Source: Rhodobacter sp. 24-YEA-8
GTDB lineage: Bacteria; Pseudomonadota; Alphaproteobacteria; Rhodobacterales; Rhodobacteraceae
Assembly: GCF_900105075.1 (NCBI RefSeq)
Contig: NZ_FNSK01000001.1
Span: forward strand, 62,001 to 126,000
Direction of reading: 5' to 3'
Length of the DNA: 64,000 nt
In this document: positions 23,403 to 31,829 of the stretch, piece after piece
How the letters are laid out: each line of letters starts with the position of its first letter
Position numbering within the stretch: the stretch's first letter is position 1
Notes under the pieces: model-generated
What the model saw: only the letters and a program-made list of their open reading frames with translations
What the model was told of the DNA's origin: nothing
Database searches by the model: none
Translations under genes and position numbers: made by a program

Positions 23403-24647
23403 TCACGCGGCGGCGGCCAGCGCGAGGCCATCGACCACTGCGGTAAAGGCCTCGGATCGGTGAATGCGGGCCTCAGGCAGGATCTCTGTCGCGAGGTCGC
23501 TCACCAGCCGCATCAGGCTTGAGCCGCCGACAAGGATCACCGCGCCGATCTGATCCTCCTGCAGCCCGGACAGGCGCAGCGTCTCGCGGATCGCCTGATC
23601 CAGCGCCATGCGGTAATCGCGCAGCGCCAGATCCAGCGAGCCAAAGGAGATCGGCGCCGATAGCCCCGGCTCGACGAATCCCATCGCGATGCGGGTCTTT
23701 GCCTCGCCATTATTGGCCGCGATCTTGCCGCGCTCGACCGCGAAGGCCAGCTCGTGGCCGAGTTCTTCGCCCAGCACGGTGGCAAGTCGCTCCAGCCGTT
23801 TGCGATCCACTGCAAGGCGCAGCATCGAGGCCACTTCTCGTCTGGTTTCCGGCGTATAGAGGAAGGGGATCCGCGCCCAGGTCGCAAGATCGGAATAGAT
23901 CGCATTCGGCACTGGCAAAAGCCCCGGCCCCATTTCGCGCCTGAGCTCACCCCCCTGGCCGAGACGCGGCATGACATGGGCGAGCGAGACGGAGTGGTCG
24001 AAATCGGTGCCGCCCAGCCGGATACCGTGGCTGGCGAGGATGTCGACGCGCCCGCCTGCCGCGCGGAAGACGGTGAAATCCGAGGTGCCGCCGCCGATAT
24101 CAATGATCAGTCCGGTCTGATCGCCGATTTCCTGCTGGCAGGCCCAGGCGGCGGCTTCTGGTTCGGCGAGGAAGTCGACTTCGGTAAAGCCGGCGGCGCG
24201 GTAACAGCCATTCAGATCGGCAAGGGCCCGGGCGTCGCGACTAGGGTCGTTGGTGTGGAAATGCACCGGACGGCCCGAAAGCACGCGGTCCGGACATGCA
24301 CCGAGGCTTTGGGCCACGCGGGCACGCAGCTCGGTCAGGAAGGCCGTGATGATATTGGCAAGGCTTTGTCTTTTGCCACCGATCATCCGGGTTTCATGCA
24401 GCAAGGGGGTTCCCAGCACAGATTTCAGCGCCCGCATATAGCGGCCTTCATCCCCCGCAATCAGCGCCTCTCCCGCCGCGCGGCCGATTCGCATCGCGCC
24501 GCCTCCTGGCGGGAAGAAGACGGCGGTGGGAAGGGTGTCGCAGCCCTCTTCAATGGCGATGCGCTGCACCTGGCCATCGGGTCCGGTTACCGCAACCGCT
24601 GTATTCGAGGTGCCGAAATCAACCGCGAGAACCTCTGCCTGCATCAT
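23403..24647 (-). CDS. YegD-like Hsp70-family protein
   Basis: A 414-residue actin/Hsp70-fold ATPase of the YegD group, which lacks the C-terminal substrate-binding domain of DnaK. Phosphate-loop motifs are LAVDFGTSNTAVAV at the N-terminus, LIIDIGGGTSDFTVF in the middle, and AVILVGGSSLMRLV near the end. Its role is poorly known and possibly chaperone-like. A second ATG follows the first directly. It lies next to hsp20 and other stress genes but has no visible shared promoter. Confidence 0.88.
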   Translation of the reverse strand: MMQAEVLAVDFGTSNTAVAVTGPDGQVQRIAIEEGCDTLPTAVFFPPGGGAMRIGRAAGEALIAGDEGRYMRALKSVLGTPLLHETRMIGGKRQSLANIITAFLTELRARVAQSLGACPDRVLSGRPVHFHTNDPSRDARALADLNGCYRAAGFTEVDFLAEPEAAAWACQQEIGDQTGLIIDIGGGTSDFTVFRAAGGRVDILASHGIRLGGTDFDHSVSLAHVMPRLGQGGELRREMGPGLLPVPNAIYSDLATWARIPFLYTPETRREVASMLRLAVDRKRLERLATVLGEELGHELAFAVERGKIAANNGEAKTRIAMGFVEPGLSAPISFGSLDLALRDYRMALDQAIRETLRLSGLQEDQIGAVILVGGSSLMRLVSDLATEILPEARIHRSEAFTAVVDGLALAAAA

Positions 24648-24735
24648 CGCCGCCCGTCATGAAAGGGAATGGGGCGCGCGACGTAGCCCAAAGCCCGGAC
24701 CGCCGCAAGCAGGGGGGGCAAATCGGCCGGCCGGA

Positions 24736-24954
24736 TCAGGCGATGATATCCGGGATCAGCCGGTCTTCGATGGTGGCGATCTGGTCTTTCAGCGACAGTT
24801 TTTGCTTTTTCAGCCGCCGGATCGTCAGGATATCCGGACGCCCGTTCTGTTCCAGCGCATAGATCGCCTCGTCGAGGTCACGATGTTCCCGGCGCAGAAC
24901 CCCGAGTTTCACGCGCAACATCTCATCAAAGCTCATTTCAGAGGGGGCATTCAT
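24736..24954 (-). CDS. YdcH family protein (DUF465)
   Basis: A 72-residue all-helical protein. The DUF465 core is clear: LRREHRDLDEAIYAL, then RLKKQKLSLKDQIATIE. These small coiled-coil proteins are widespread in alphaproteobacteria and have no established role. The frame runs 83 codons further upstream, but family likeness starts at MNAPSEMSFDEML, so that ATG is used. Confidence 0.87.
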   Translation of the reverse strand: MNAPSEMSFDEMLRVKLGVLRREHRDLDEAIYALEQNGRPDILTIRRLKKQKLSLKDQIATIEDRLIPDIIA

Positions 24955-25072
24955 GGCTGGACGCGGGTCTTTGCTGAAGGTTGTCACCGAATCATAGAGC
25001 GGATTGGTGATTCGGAGAAGCACTGCCCGGCGGAATGCGGAAATTTTCCCGTGTTGGCGGTGATTTGCCGGC

Positions 25073-25101
25073 CTTGCAGCCGGACAGGACGCGCCCCATA
25101 T
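25073..25101 (+). promoter_or_regulatory. RpoH (sigma32)-type heat-shock promoter of hsp20
   Basis: CTTGCAG, a 14-nt spacer and CCCCATAT closely match the sigma32 consensus CTTGAAA-N11-16-CCCCATNT. The promoter faces the hsp20 gene and leaves an untranslated leader of about 70 nt. No CIRCE site is present here, unlike at groESL. Confidence 0.75.
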
Positions 25102-25178
25102 TCCATAATACCGGGGCAGGTCGCCGATGATGGGGCCAGCCGCCGCGAATTGTCGCTTTGTAAAAGGACAGTCCGGGA

Positions 25179-25601
25179 ATGACGAAACTAAGCTTCGGGG
25201 CACACCCGTTCCTTCTGGGGTTTGAACAGCTTGAACGGCTGGTCGAACGCACTGCCAAAAGCGGTGAAGGATATCCCCCCTATAATATCGAGGCCGTGAC
25301 CGAGAACGCTTACCGTATCACGCTGGCGGTGGCCGGATTTCGTGAGGAGGACCTGGCGATCACGGTCGAGGACCGGCAGCTGGTGATCCGCGGCCGGGTC
25401 TCGGATGGCGAAAACGGGCAGGAGCGTGTTTTCCTGCACCGCGGCATCGCATCCCGCGCTTTTCAGCGCAGTTTCGTGCTGGCGGATGGGGTGGAAGTTG
25501 CGGGTGCGCATATGGAGCATGGGCTCTTGCATGTCGATCTCAGGCGCCAGGTGCCGGAGACCGTCGTGCAGACGATCAGGATCGGGCAGAGAAAGGGGTA
25601 A
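25179..25601 (+). CDS. Small heat-shock protein, Hsp20/IbpA family
   Basis: A 140-residue ATP-independent holdase. The alpha-crystallin domain spans about residues 32-130 with YNIEAVTENAYRITLAVAGF, EEDLAITVEDRQLVIRG, FQRSFVLADGVEVAGAHMEHG and LLHVDLRRQVPE. It starts four bases after a GGGA site. The preceding promoter is of RpoH type, so heat induction is likely. A DUF1150 gene follows after 4 nt, a pairing common in Rhodobacterales. Confidence 0.92.
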   Translation: MTKLSFGAHPFLLGFEQLERLVERTAKSGEGYPPYNIEAVTENAYRITLAVAGFREEDLAITVEDRQLVIRGRVSDGENGQERVFLHRGIASRAFQRSFVLADGVEVAGAHMEHGLLHVDLRRQVPETVVQTIRIGQRKG

Positions 25602-25605
25602 GAAG

Positions 25606-25833
25606 ATGAATACGCCGTTTGAAGGATTTCCCGAGGGCAAGAGCCGCATCGTCTATGTCAGGCCGGTCGCGGTGGAAGACCTGCCCGAGGAAGTGCGCGA
25701 GCAGGTCGGTGACGCGGGTGTGATCTATTCGGTCCATGCGGTGGATGGTCAGCGCCTTGCGCTGGTGGCGGATCGCGCATTGGCGTTCAACCTGGCGCGG
25801 GCACATGATTTCGCGCCGATGTCGGTGCATTGA
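25606..25833 (+). CDS. DUF1150 family protein
   Basis: A 75-residue protein with the DUF1150 pattern: RIVYVRPVAVEDLPEEVREQ, VIYSVHAVDGQRLALVADR and a C-terminal FNLARAHDFAPMSVH. Function is unknown. The tight link to hsp20 (4-nt gap, AAGAAG Shine-Dalgarno inside the gap) implies cotranscription from the heat-shock promoter. The longer open frame upstream lies within hsp20 and is not used. Confidence 0.88.
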   Translation: MNTPFEGFPEGKSRIVYVRPVAVEDLPEEVREQVGDAGVIYSVHAVDGQRLALVADRALAFNLARAHDFAPMSVH

Positions 25834-25917
25834 GGCGCTGACCGCCTCACTGACCGGGCAATCGGCCTGAAAGGGCGATTGGGGCCGCAGGATCGGCTGT
25901 CGGTTACGCGCCATGGA

Positions 25918-25950
25918 AACGGCCGGAAAGGGGTGTCCTTTCCGGCCGTT
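25918..25950. terminator. Terminator between DUF1150 and sat-cysC
   Basis: A perfect 13-bp stem AACGGCCGGAAAG / CTTTCCGGCCGTT closes a 7-nt loop. The T tail is short on both strands. It lies between convergent genes and probably ends transcription from both. Confidence 0.8.
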
Positions 25951-25970
25951 CCTGTTTCCGGGGCGATGCC

Positions 25971-27677
25971 TCAGGCCCTGATCAGGCCCATTGCTTCGAG
26001 CTTCAGGATGACCTGATGTGCGCAATGATCGACCTCGGCACCTTCGGTGTTGACGCGCAGTTCGGGGGTTTCCGGCGCCTCATAGGGGTCGGAGATGCCG
26101 GTGAATTCCCTGATCTTGCCTTCCCGCGCCAGCTTGTAGAGGCCCTTGCGGTCGCGCTTTTCGCATTCCTCGATCGGGGTCGCGACATGAACCTCGATAA
26201 AGGCGCCAAAGGCCTCGATCATCTCGCGCACCGCGCGGCGGGTCGAAGTATAGGGCGCGATGGGCGCGCAGATTGCGATGCCGCCATTCTTGGTGATTTC
26301 CGAAGCGACATAGCCGATGCGCTTGATATTGATGTCGCGATGCTCTTTCGAGAAGCCGAGCTCGGACGAGAGATGCTTGCGCACCACATCGCCGTCCAGC
26401 AGCGTCACCGGGCGCCCGCCCATTTCCATCAGCTTGACCATAAGCGCATTGGCGATGGTCGATTTGCCCGAGCCGGACAGGCCGGTGAAGAACACCGTGA
26501 AGCCCTGTTTCGAACGCGGCGGCGAGGTGCGGCGCAGTTCTTTGACCACTTCGGGGAAAGAGAACCAGTCGGGGATCTCCAGCCCCTCGCGCAACCGGCG
26601 GCGCAGTTCTGTGCCCGAGATATCGAGGACGGTCGAACCTTCCGGCACTTCGTCGACGGGGTAATACTGGGATTTCTCCTGGACATAGACCATCTGTTTG
26701 AAATCGACCATTTCGATGCCGATTTCGGCCTGGTGCCGGGCGACCAGTTCCTGGGCGTCATAGGGGCCGTAGAAATCCTTGCCCTGGCTGTTTTTGCCCG
26801 GGCCGGCATGATCACGGCCGACGATGAAATGGGTCAGACCGTGGTTCTTGCGGATGATGGCATGCCAGAGCGCTTCACGCGGGCCAGCCATGCGCATCGC
26901 GAGGTTCAGGAGGCTCAGATGCGTGGTCGATTGCGGGTATTTGTCCAGCACCGCCTCGTAGCAGCGCACGCGGGTGAAATGGTCGACATCGCCTGGCCTG
27001 GTCATGCCGACAACCGGCTGGATCAGCAGATTGGCCTGTGCCTCGCGCGCGGCGCGGAAGGTCAGCTCCTGGTGGGCGCGGTGCAGCGGGTTGCGGGTCT
27101 GGAAGGCGACGATCTTGCGCCAGCCCATCTTGCGGAAGAAGGCGCGCAGTTCGTTCGGCGTGTCGCGGCGCGATTTGAAATCGTAATGCACCGGTTGCTG
27201 GATGCCGGTGATGGCGCCACCCAGACAGACCGCGCCTGCGATATTGTGCAGATAGTTCACTGCCGGATGCGCGAGGTCATTGGCGCCGAAGACCTTTACC
27301 GCCTCATTCGCCTTATCGGGCAACCATTTATCGGTCACGGAAAGGATCGCAAGGATCACACCTTCCTGGTCGCGCAGCGCGATGTCCTGGCCCGGCTCGA
27401 CCCCTTCGGCGAATTTCTCGGACACATCCAGCGTGATCGGCATCGGGAACAGCGAGCCATCGGCGGTGCGCATCGTCTCGACCACGCTGTCATAATCGGC
27501 CTGGCCCATAAAGCCTTTCAGCGGGTAGAAACCGCCATTCATTAAAAGCTCGAGGTCACAGGTCTGGCGCGGGCTCAGATCCCAGGAGATCAGCGCCGCC
27601 GCCGCGTGCTTAAGTTTTTGCGCAGAATCGTAAGAGACGTAAAGCTCGGGGATCGGGGCAAGATTGGGGGACGACAT
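25971..27677 (-). CDS. cysC: Bifunctional sulfate adenylyltransferase / adenylylsulfate kinase
   Basis: A fused ATP sulfurylase (residues about 1-385) and APS kinase (about 388-568) that turns sulfate into PAPS for assimilation. The Sat domain shows FQTRNPLHRAHQEL, VGRDHAGPGKNSQG and a PUA-like N-terminal part. The kinase domain has the P-loop FTGLSGSGKSTIAN, the LLDGDVVRKHLSSELGF motif, and the lid with CEKRDRKGLYKLAREGKI. This single-chain Sat-CysC arrangement replaces CysDN plus CysC and is usual in Rhodobacterales. The redoxin-oxygenase fusion gene lies 43 nt upstream on the same strand. Confidence 0.95.
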   Translation of the reverse strand: MSSPNLAPIPELYVSYDSAQKLKHAAAALISWDLSPRQTCDLELLMNGGFYPLKGFMGQADYDSVVETMRTADGSLFPMPITLDVSEKFAEGVEPGQDIALRDQEGVILAILSVTDKWLPDKANEAVKVFGANDLAHPAVNYLHNIAGAVCLGGAITGIQQPVHYDFKSRRDTPNELRAFFRKMGWRKIVAFQTRNPLHRAHQELTFRAAREAQANLLIQPVVGMTRPGDVDHFTRVRCYEAVLDKYPQSTTHLSLLNLAMRMAGPREALWHAIIRKNHGLTHFIVGRDHAGPGKNSQGKDFYGPYDAQELVARHQAEIGIEMVDFKQMVYVQEKSQYYPVDEVPEGSTVLDISGTELRRRLREGLEIPDWFSFPEVVKELRRTSPPRSKQGFTVFFTGLSGSGKSTIANALMVKLMEMGGRPVTLLDGDVVRKHLSSELGFSKEHRDINIKRIGYVASEITKNGGIAICAPIAPYTSTRRAVREMIEAFGAFIEVHVATPIEECEKRDRKGLYKLAREGKIREFTGISDPYEAPETPELRVNTEGAEVDHCAHQVILKLEAMGLIRA

Positions 27678-27720
27678 TTGGGTCCTTCTTTCTTTGACGA
27701 TCTGCGGGCGCGGTCAGGTT

Positions 27721-28860
27721 TTACCCCTGCGCCTGGGATGGGACGATGCTTGTCTTATTAGCTTCGCGGAGTTTGGCGGCCTCGTCATCATAGACGAAAG
27801 GCAGGAATGCATAGCGGCGCCCGCGTGTGACCGGCGAGACCCGGTGCAAAAGCGAGCAGGAAAATACGACCGCGCCCCCGGGCGGTGCCTTCAGCCCGTC
27901 GGGGCCATATTCGGGGAAGCTGACCTCACCGCCATCGAAATCGGAATTGAGATTGATCGAGATCGCAAACCGCCGATGCGCGGTGCCGGAGGTGGTATTG
28001 TCGCGATGCGGGCTGAAATGCCCTCCCTCGGCTGCATCATAGCAAGAGACGATATAGCGCTCCATCCGGGTGGCGATGAACTGATGCGCCTTTCGGATCT
28101 CGGGAAGAACGCGGCGGCTGATCGCCGTCTGGATGCGCCCGATCACCGCCTGATCGGTGATGTCGCAATCGCGGCGGCTTTTGAATTTCAGGTCATTGAT
28201 GCCAACGGTCCTGGTGCCCACCTGCCGCATAGTGCCCGAAAGCTCGCCGCCCCAGGCTTCATAGGTGGCGATCAGCTCTTCGCAGAGATCGGGCTCAAAC
28301 ACGCGCGGCAGGCACAGGATCGGGGCCTGAAGCCGCATTCCGGCAAAACGGTCGGGGGCGGGCTGGTTTTCCAGGATGCCAAGGATGCGCTGAATATCCG
28401 ATCCGTCCTGTTCAAAAGGCACGGTCGCAATCATTCGCATCGTCGGATCCATCAGCGCCCAGAGCGAGCGCAGACCGGCTCCGGACCGGCCCGTCTCACG
28501 AGGTGCGACGCCATAGAGCTTTGCGGCGGTCAGATCAGTGTCCCACAAAAAGCGGTAGCCAGGCAGGCGGTTTTGCAGACGCCCGTCCTGATCGCGCGGA
28601 TCGGCACTGACCCCGAAAAACGCCGCGAAGCTGTCATCAAAGAGGTCCGTCCGCGCCAGCACAGCCTTGAGGCGGGAGGCGCAATGCGGGCTTGAAGTGC
28701 TACCGAAGAAGCACAAAAGCAGGTAGCGGCCGGCGGCGGTATCGATGGCATAGGCCGGTGATCCGGCAGAGGGCAGGGTGAACCAGGGCGCGGGTTCACC
28801 GGCAGTGATCTGAATATAGGAAAGCAAAAGCGGCCTTTGGTCAGCGAAGGGATTATGCAC
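27721..28860 (-). CDS. Redoxin-like / 2OG-Fe(II) oxygenase fusion protein
   Basis: A 379-residue two-domain protein. Residues about 15-150 look like a thioredoxin-fold redoxin (AhpC/TSA type): GEPAPWFTLPS, LLLCFFGSTSSPHCASRL with a single candidate redox cysteine, and FFGVSADPRDQDGRL. Residues about 180-370 are a prolyl-4-hydroxylase-type 2-oxoglutarate oxygenase: metal-binding HFSPHRDNT (H-x-D), distal His in LLHRVSPV, and the 2OG-binding Arg in GRRYAF. The substrate is unknown. It lies directly upstream of sat-cysC and downstream of trxB on the same strand, suggesting a redox or sulfur link, which is inference only. Confidence 0.8.
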   Translation of the reverse strand: MHNPFADQRPLLLSYIQITAGEPAPWFTLPSAGSPAYAIDTAAGRYLLLCFFGSTSSPHCASRLKAVLARTDLFDDSFAAFFGVSADPRDQDGRLQNRLPGYRFLWDTDLTAAKLYGVAPRETGRSGAGLRSLWALMDPTMRMIATVPFEQDGSDIQRILGILENQPAPDRFAGMRLQAPILCLPRVFEPDLCEELIATYEAWGGELSGTMRQVGTRTVGINDLKFKSRRDCDITDQAVIGRIQTAISRRVLPEIRKAHQFIATRMERYIVSCYDAAEGGHFSPHRDNTTSGTAHRRFAISINLNSDFDGGEVSFPEYGPDGLKAPPGGAVVFSCSLLHRVSPVTRGRRYAFLPFVYDDEAAKLREANKTSIVPSQAQG

Positions 28861-28991
28861 AATCTGCGGGTGAACCCCGGCAGTCTGGCCCGAAGCCTCG
28901 GGGTGACCAAATCACAAAAATTTGAACCAGCGTGAATATTTTCTGCCTGTCGCATCGGGGATGCGACAGGCGTGGCTCAGGACGCGCGTTG

Positions 28992-29933
28992 TCAGGGCTG
29001 TTCGGCCAGCCAGCGCTCGGCATCAAGCGCCGCCATACAACCCATGCCGGCCGAGGTTACGGCCTGACGGTAGACATGGTCGGTCAGGTCTCCTGCCGCG
29101 AAGACGCCGGGGATCGAGGTGCGGGTGGTGCCCGGCTCGACCTTCACATAGCCGCCGTGATGCAGTTCCAGCTGATTTGCGACCAGTTCGGACGAGGGCG
29201 CATGGCCGATGGCGACGAAAAAGCCCGCGACCGGCAGGTCATGCGTGGCACCGGTTTTCAGGTTCGAGACCCGCACCGCCTCGACGCCCAGCGGGCTTTC
29301 GCCCCCCAGAACCTCGGTCACTTCGCTGTCCCAGATCACCTCGACCTTCGGATGTCTGAACAGCCGGTCCTGCAGGATCTTTTCGGCGCGCAAACTGTCG
29401 CGGCGATGGATAAGCGTCACTTTCGAGGCGAAATTCGTCAGGAACAGCGCCTCTTCGACGGCTGTATTGCCGCCGCCGATCACCGCGACCTCTTTGCCCC
29501 GGTAGAAAAAGCCATCACAGGTCGCACAGGCCGAGACGCCAAAGCCCTTGAACTTCTCCTCTGACGGCAGGCCCAGCCATTTTGCCTGCGCCCCCGTCGC
29601 CAGGATCACGGCATCGGCGGTATAGGTGGTGCCGCTGTCTGCAACGGCGGTGAAGGGGCGGTTTTTCAGGTCAAGCGAGGTGATGTAATCGGCGATGATC
29701 TCGGCGCCCATCTCGCGGGCATGTTCCTCCATCTCGATCATCAGATTGGGGCCCTGGACGGTTTTCAGGCCGGGCCAGTTCTCGACTTCGGTGGTGATGG
29801 TCAGCTGGCCGCCAGGTTGCAGGCCCTGGATCAGCAAAGGCTGCAGCATCGCGCGTGCGGCATAGACCGCTGCCGTATAGCCCGCCGGGCCCGAGCCGAT
29901 GATCAGAACTTTGGTATGCCGCGTCTCAGCCAT
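28992..29933 (-). CDS. trxB: Thioredoxin-disulfide reductase
   Basis: FAD flavoenzyme that reduces thioredoxin with NADPH. Motifs are the FAD-binding [20 protein letters not shown], the redox-active [15 protein letters not shown], the NADPH-binding [14 protein letters not shown], and [19 protein letters not shown] near the end. It has 313 residues from the chosen ATG. A 73-codon open extension upstream is not family-like. An Lrp-type regulator is divergently placed upstream, as in other Rhodobacterales. Confidence 0.96.
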   Translation of the reverse strand: MAETRHTKVLIIGSGPAGYTAAVYAARAMLQPLLIQGLQPGGQLTITTEVENWPGLKTVQGPNLMIEMEEHAREMGAEIIADYITSLDLKNRPFTAVADSGTTYTADAVILATGAQAKWLGLPSEEKFKGFGVSACATCDGFFYRGKEVAVIGGGNTAVEEALFLTNFASKVTLIHRRDSLRAEKILQDRLFRHPKVEVIWDSEVTEVLGGESPLGVEAVRVSNLKTGATHDLPVAGFFVAIGHAPSSELVANQLELHHGGYVKVEPGTTRTSIPGVFAAGDLTDHVYRQAVTSAGMGCMAALDAERWLAEQP

Positions 29934-30187
29934 GTCGGTCCTTCCCCGCCACCCGGTCGGGGCGGCCTGATGTCGCTTTCGGCGCGCGCCGTTCCGGCCG
30001 CGCCTGATCATGATGGATATAGACAAGGCAGGACCGGGCCGGAAGCCCCCCGGAAATCGCAGCAGCGAATTGCCGGTATGCAGCGCACGCCCCGCAATCC
30101 AGAGCGTGTTGGTGGCGTTATCATTGAAACATTGTTGCGCAAAAACGGGCAAAAGCCTATTGAGGCGACGGAACTAAGGAGTAACCC

Positions 30188-30688
30188 ATGGCGAGCCACA
30201 AGCTTGACGAAACCGACCGGCAGATCCTGGCGGAGCTGCAGTCAGATGGTCGGATGACCAATGTCGAGCTGGCGAGCCGGGTGGGCATCTCTGCGCCGCC
30301 CTGTCTGCGGCGTGTGCGCACCCTTGAAGAACAGGGCTATATCAGCGGCTATCATGCCGATATCGATGCAAGGGCGCTTGGGTTCGAGGTCGCGGTCTTT
30401 GCCATGGTGCGGCTGTCCTCGCAGGCCGAAAGCGATCTCTCGGCCTTTGAAGAGCGCTGCCGCGCCTGGCCGCTGGTGCGCGAGTGCCATATGCTGAACG
30501 GCGAGATTGATTTCATCCTGAAATGCGTCTCGCCCGATCTCTCGACCTTCCAGACCTTCCTGACGACCGAACTGCTGACCGCGCCGAATGTGGCCAATGT
30601 CAAAACCAGCCTGGTGATCCGCAATGCCAAGGATGAGCCCGGCGTGCCCTTTGGGGTGCTTGAGGCGCGTCTGGCGCGCAATGCCTGA
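30188..30688 (+). CDS. Lrp/AsnC family transcriptional regulator
   Basis: A 166-residue regulator with an N-terminal winged helix-turn-helix (LDETDRQILAELQSDGRMTN, VGISAPPCLRRVRTLEEQGY) and a C-terminal RAM/AsnC ligand-binding domain (GFEVAVFAMVRL, ECHMLNGEIDFILKCV). It forms dimers or octamers and may sense an amino acid. It is divergent from trxB with 254 nt between the starts, so it could regulate that gene or itself. A GGAG site lies 7 nt before the ATG. Confidence 0.9.
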   Translation: MASHKLDETDRQILAELQSDGRMTNVELASRVGISAPPCLRRVRTLEEQGYISGYHADIDARALGFEVAVFAMVRLSSQAESDLSAFEERCRAWPLVRECHMLNGEIDFILKCVSPDLSTFQTFLTTELLTAPNVANVKTSLVIRNAKDEPGVPFGVLEARLARNA

Positions 30689-31031
30689 GACGGCCCCGTT
30701 CTGCTGTTGCGGACCGATATAATTTTCGCGGCCGCACAGGGAACCGGATGACGGGTATTCGTGTTGGATGAGTATCGCCAAGGGCGATACGGTCTGGTCA
30801 TGAGTGCGCCATTACGGATGTGATATCAGCGAGTATGCCTGCAGGGGCCGGTCATCTGAACCGGCTCTGGCAGGAAGTGTTTCGAAACAGGAAACAGGCG
30901 CGGCATTTTTTTGCTGCGCGACGTGAACCGTCAGGGTGACGTGATCCCCGGGACCTCCTGGCAGTGAGGGCGAACCGGGTGCCGGATTAGACGGCGTCAG
31001 GGGAATTGCTGGGAATTGGTCCGCTGAAATG
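30689..31031. other. Gene-poor intergenic region after the Lrp gene
   Basis: No convincing coding frame was found. A perfect 8-bp hairpin (GTATCGCC, loop AAG, GGCGATAC at 30772-30790) lies about 85 nt after the Lrp stop but lacks a T run. An 84-codon frame on the minus strand (30812-31066) has no Shine-Dalgarno and starts inside a terminator, so it is not called. Confidence 0.5.
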
Positions 31032-31076
31032 AAAAAACGGCCCCGTATTCTGTGCCAGAGGAGCACCGGGGCCGTT
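31032..31076 (-). terminator. Strong terminator for leftward transcription
   Basis: Read on the minus strand, a 10-bp stem AACGGCCCCG / CGGGGCCGTT encloses an inner 4-bp stem GTGC / GCAC with a TCCTCTG loop, and it is followed by TTTTTT. The exposed CUCCUC-like loop resembles the anti-Shine-Dalgarno loops of alphaproteobacterial small RNAs. Confidence 0.85.
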
Positions 31077-31077
31077 C

Positions 31078-31224
31078 TTACTCACCACGTCTCCCGTGTC
31101 GTGAGCGGCGACCGGGAGAGATCTGGAACAGCAAAGCGGTCAGCACCGTTTCGCGCTCCGGATCATAGTCAGGGACTTTGACCTGACGCTATTCGTGCGT
31201 CGGTTGAGCCCCATTGTCAAACAT
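31078..31224 (-). other. Candidate small transcript or amber-interrupted small ORF
   Basis: On the minus strand an ATG at 31224 opens MFDNGAQPTHE, meets a TAG (31189-31191), and continues in the same frame for another 36 codons (including DYDPERETVLTALLFQ) to a TAA that lies 1 nt from a strong terminator. A perfect TTGACA sits at 31215-31220, with only weak -10 matches downstream. It could be a small RNA of about 150-180 nt, a decayed small gene, or two tiny ORFs. No known RNA family (SRP RNA, 6S, tmRNA) was recognised. Confidence 0.35.
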
Positions 31225-31391
31225 TTGCCGTTGTTAGCGGGGTGGGACCGAAAAAATCCGCCTGAATCCCTGGGATTGTTTCGAATTCGTTGCTGTCGAA
31301 CCGCCGCAACTGCCGCAAATCAGACTTTCAGGTGGCATTCTGGCCGGTTTCTGACCGCCCCCTGCCGCCCCGATTCGTGCTTAACGCGAGG

Positions 31392-31631
31392 TCAGCGTGC
31401 CGCGATGCCACCCGCAGGGCCATTGCGGCGAAAAAGGGGGGTGGTCAGGCGATACGAGCCGCTGGTGATCACCTCAACCGGCTGCTTAGTCGCGACGGCT
31501 GATTTTGCGGCGCGCATCCAGGGAAAGGCCGGAAGCGGTTGGCCCGAGGCCGCAATCACGCTTTGCAGCCAGCGGCGTTGTGTCTTGGCTTTAGTGGTTT
31601 CGGACTTCGGCTGTACCATTTTGCCTGCCAT
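31392..31631 (-). CDS. Small hypothetical basic protein
   Basis: A 79-residue basic protein, not assigned to a family. It starts MAGKMVQPKSETTKAKTQ and has a helix-like core TQRRWLQSVIAAS followed by Pro-, Ala- and Arg-rich sequence. A strong GAGGAG Shine-Dalgarno lies 8 nt before the ATG, which is the main reason for calling it. A longer open frame begins 21 codons upstream without such a site. It lies 198 nt downstream of pgeF on the same strand; the strong leftward terminator follows at 31.04-31.08 kb. Confidence 0.55.
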   Translation of the reverse strand: MAGKMVQPKSETTKAKTQRRWLQSVIAASGQPLPAFPWMRAAKSAVATKQPVEVITSGSYRLTTPLFRRNGPAGGIAAR

Positions 31632-31829
31632 GCTGCGTCTCCTCGATACTGCGCTCGGTTTATCGATGGCCGGGTCTGATGCCCTGGGTTTCATCGCGTC
31701 TTGCAGGCAGAATCGCCGAACATTGCGGCGTTGTTTTGGCCGATGGATCTGAAATTGTGGTCATTTCCAGGCGGGACGAAATGCGTCAAAATCGGGCGCA
31801 TTGTTTCCGGATTGCTGTCGCTCGCCCGG

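Noticed and set aside
31032..31224. SRP RNA, 6S RNA or tmRNA near 31.1 kb
   Set aside because: The SRP GGTCAGGTCCGGAAGG-like core, a long 6S-type central bubble and a tRNA-like acceptor end are all absent, so only an unnamed candidate transcript is reported.
31195..31752. A 185-codon plus-strand frame in the gene-poor region near 31.5 kb
   Set aside because: It overlaps the better-supported small minus-strand gene, has no ribosome binding site and shows no recognisable domain.
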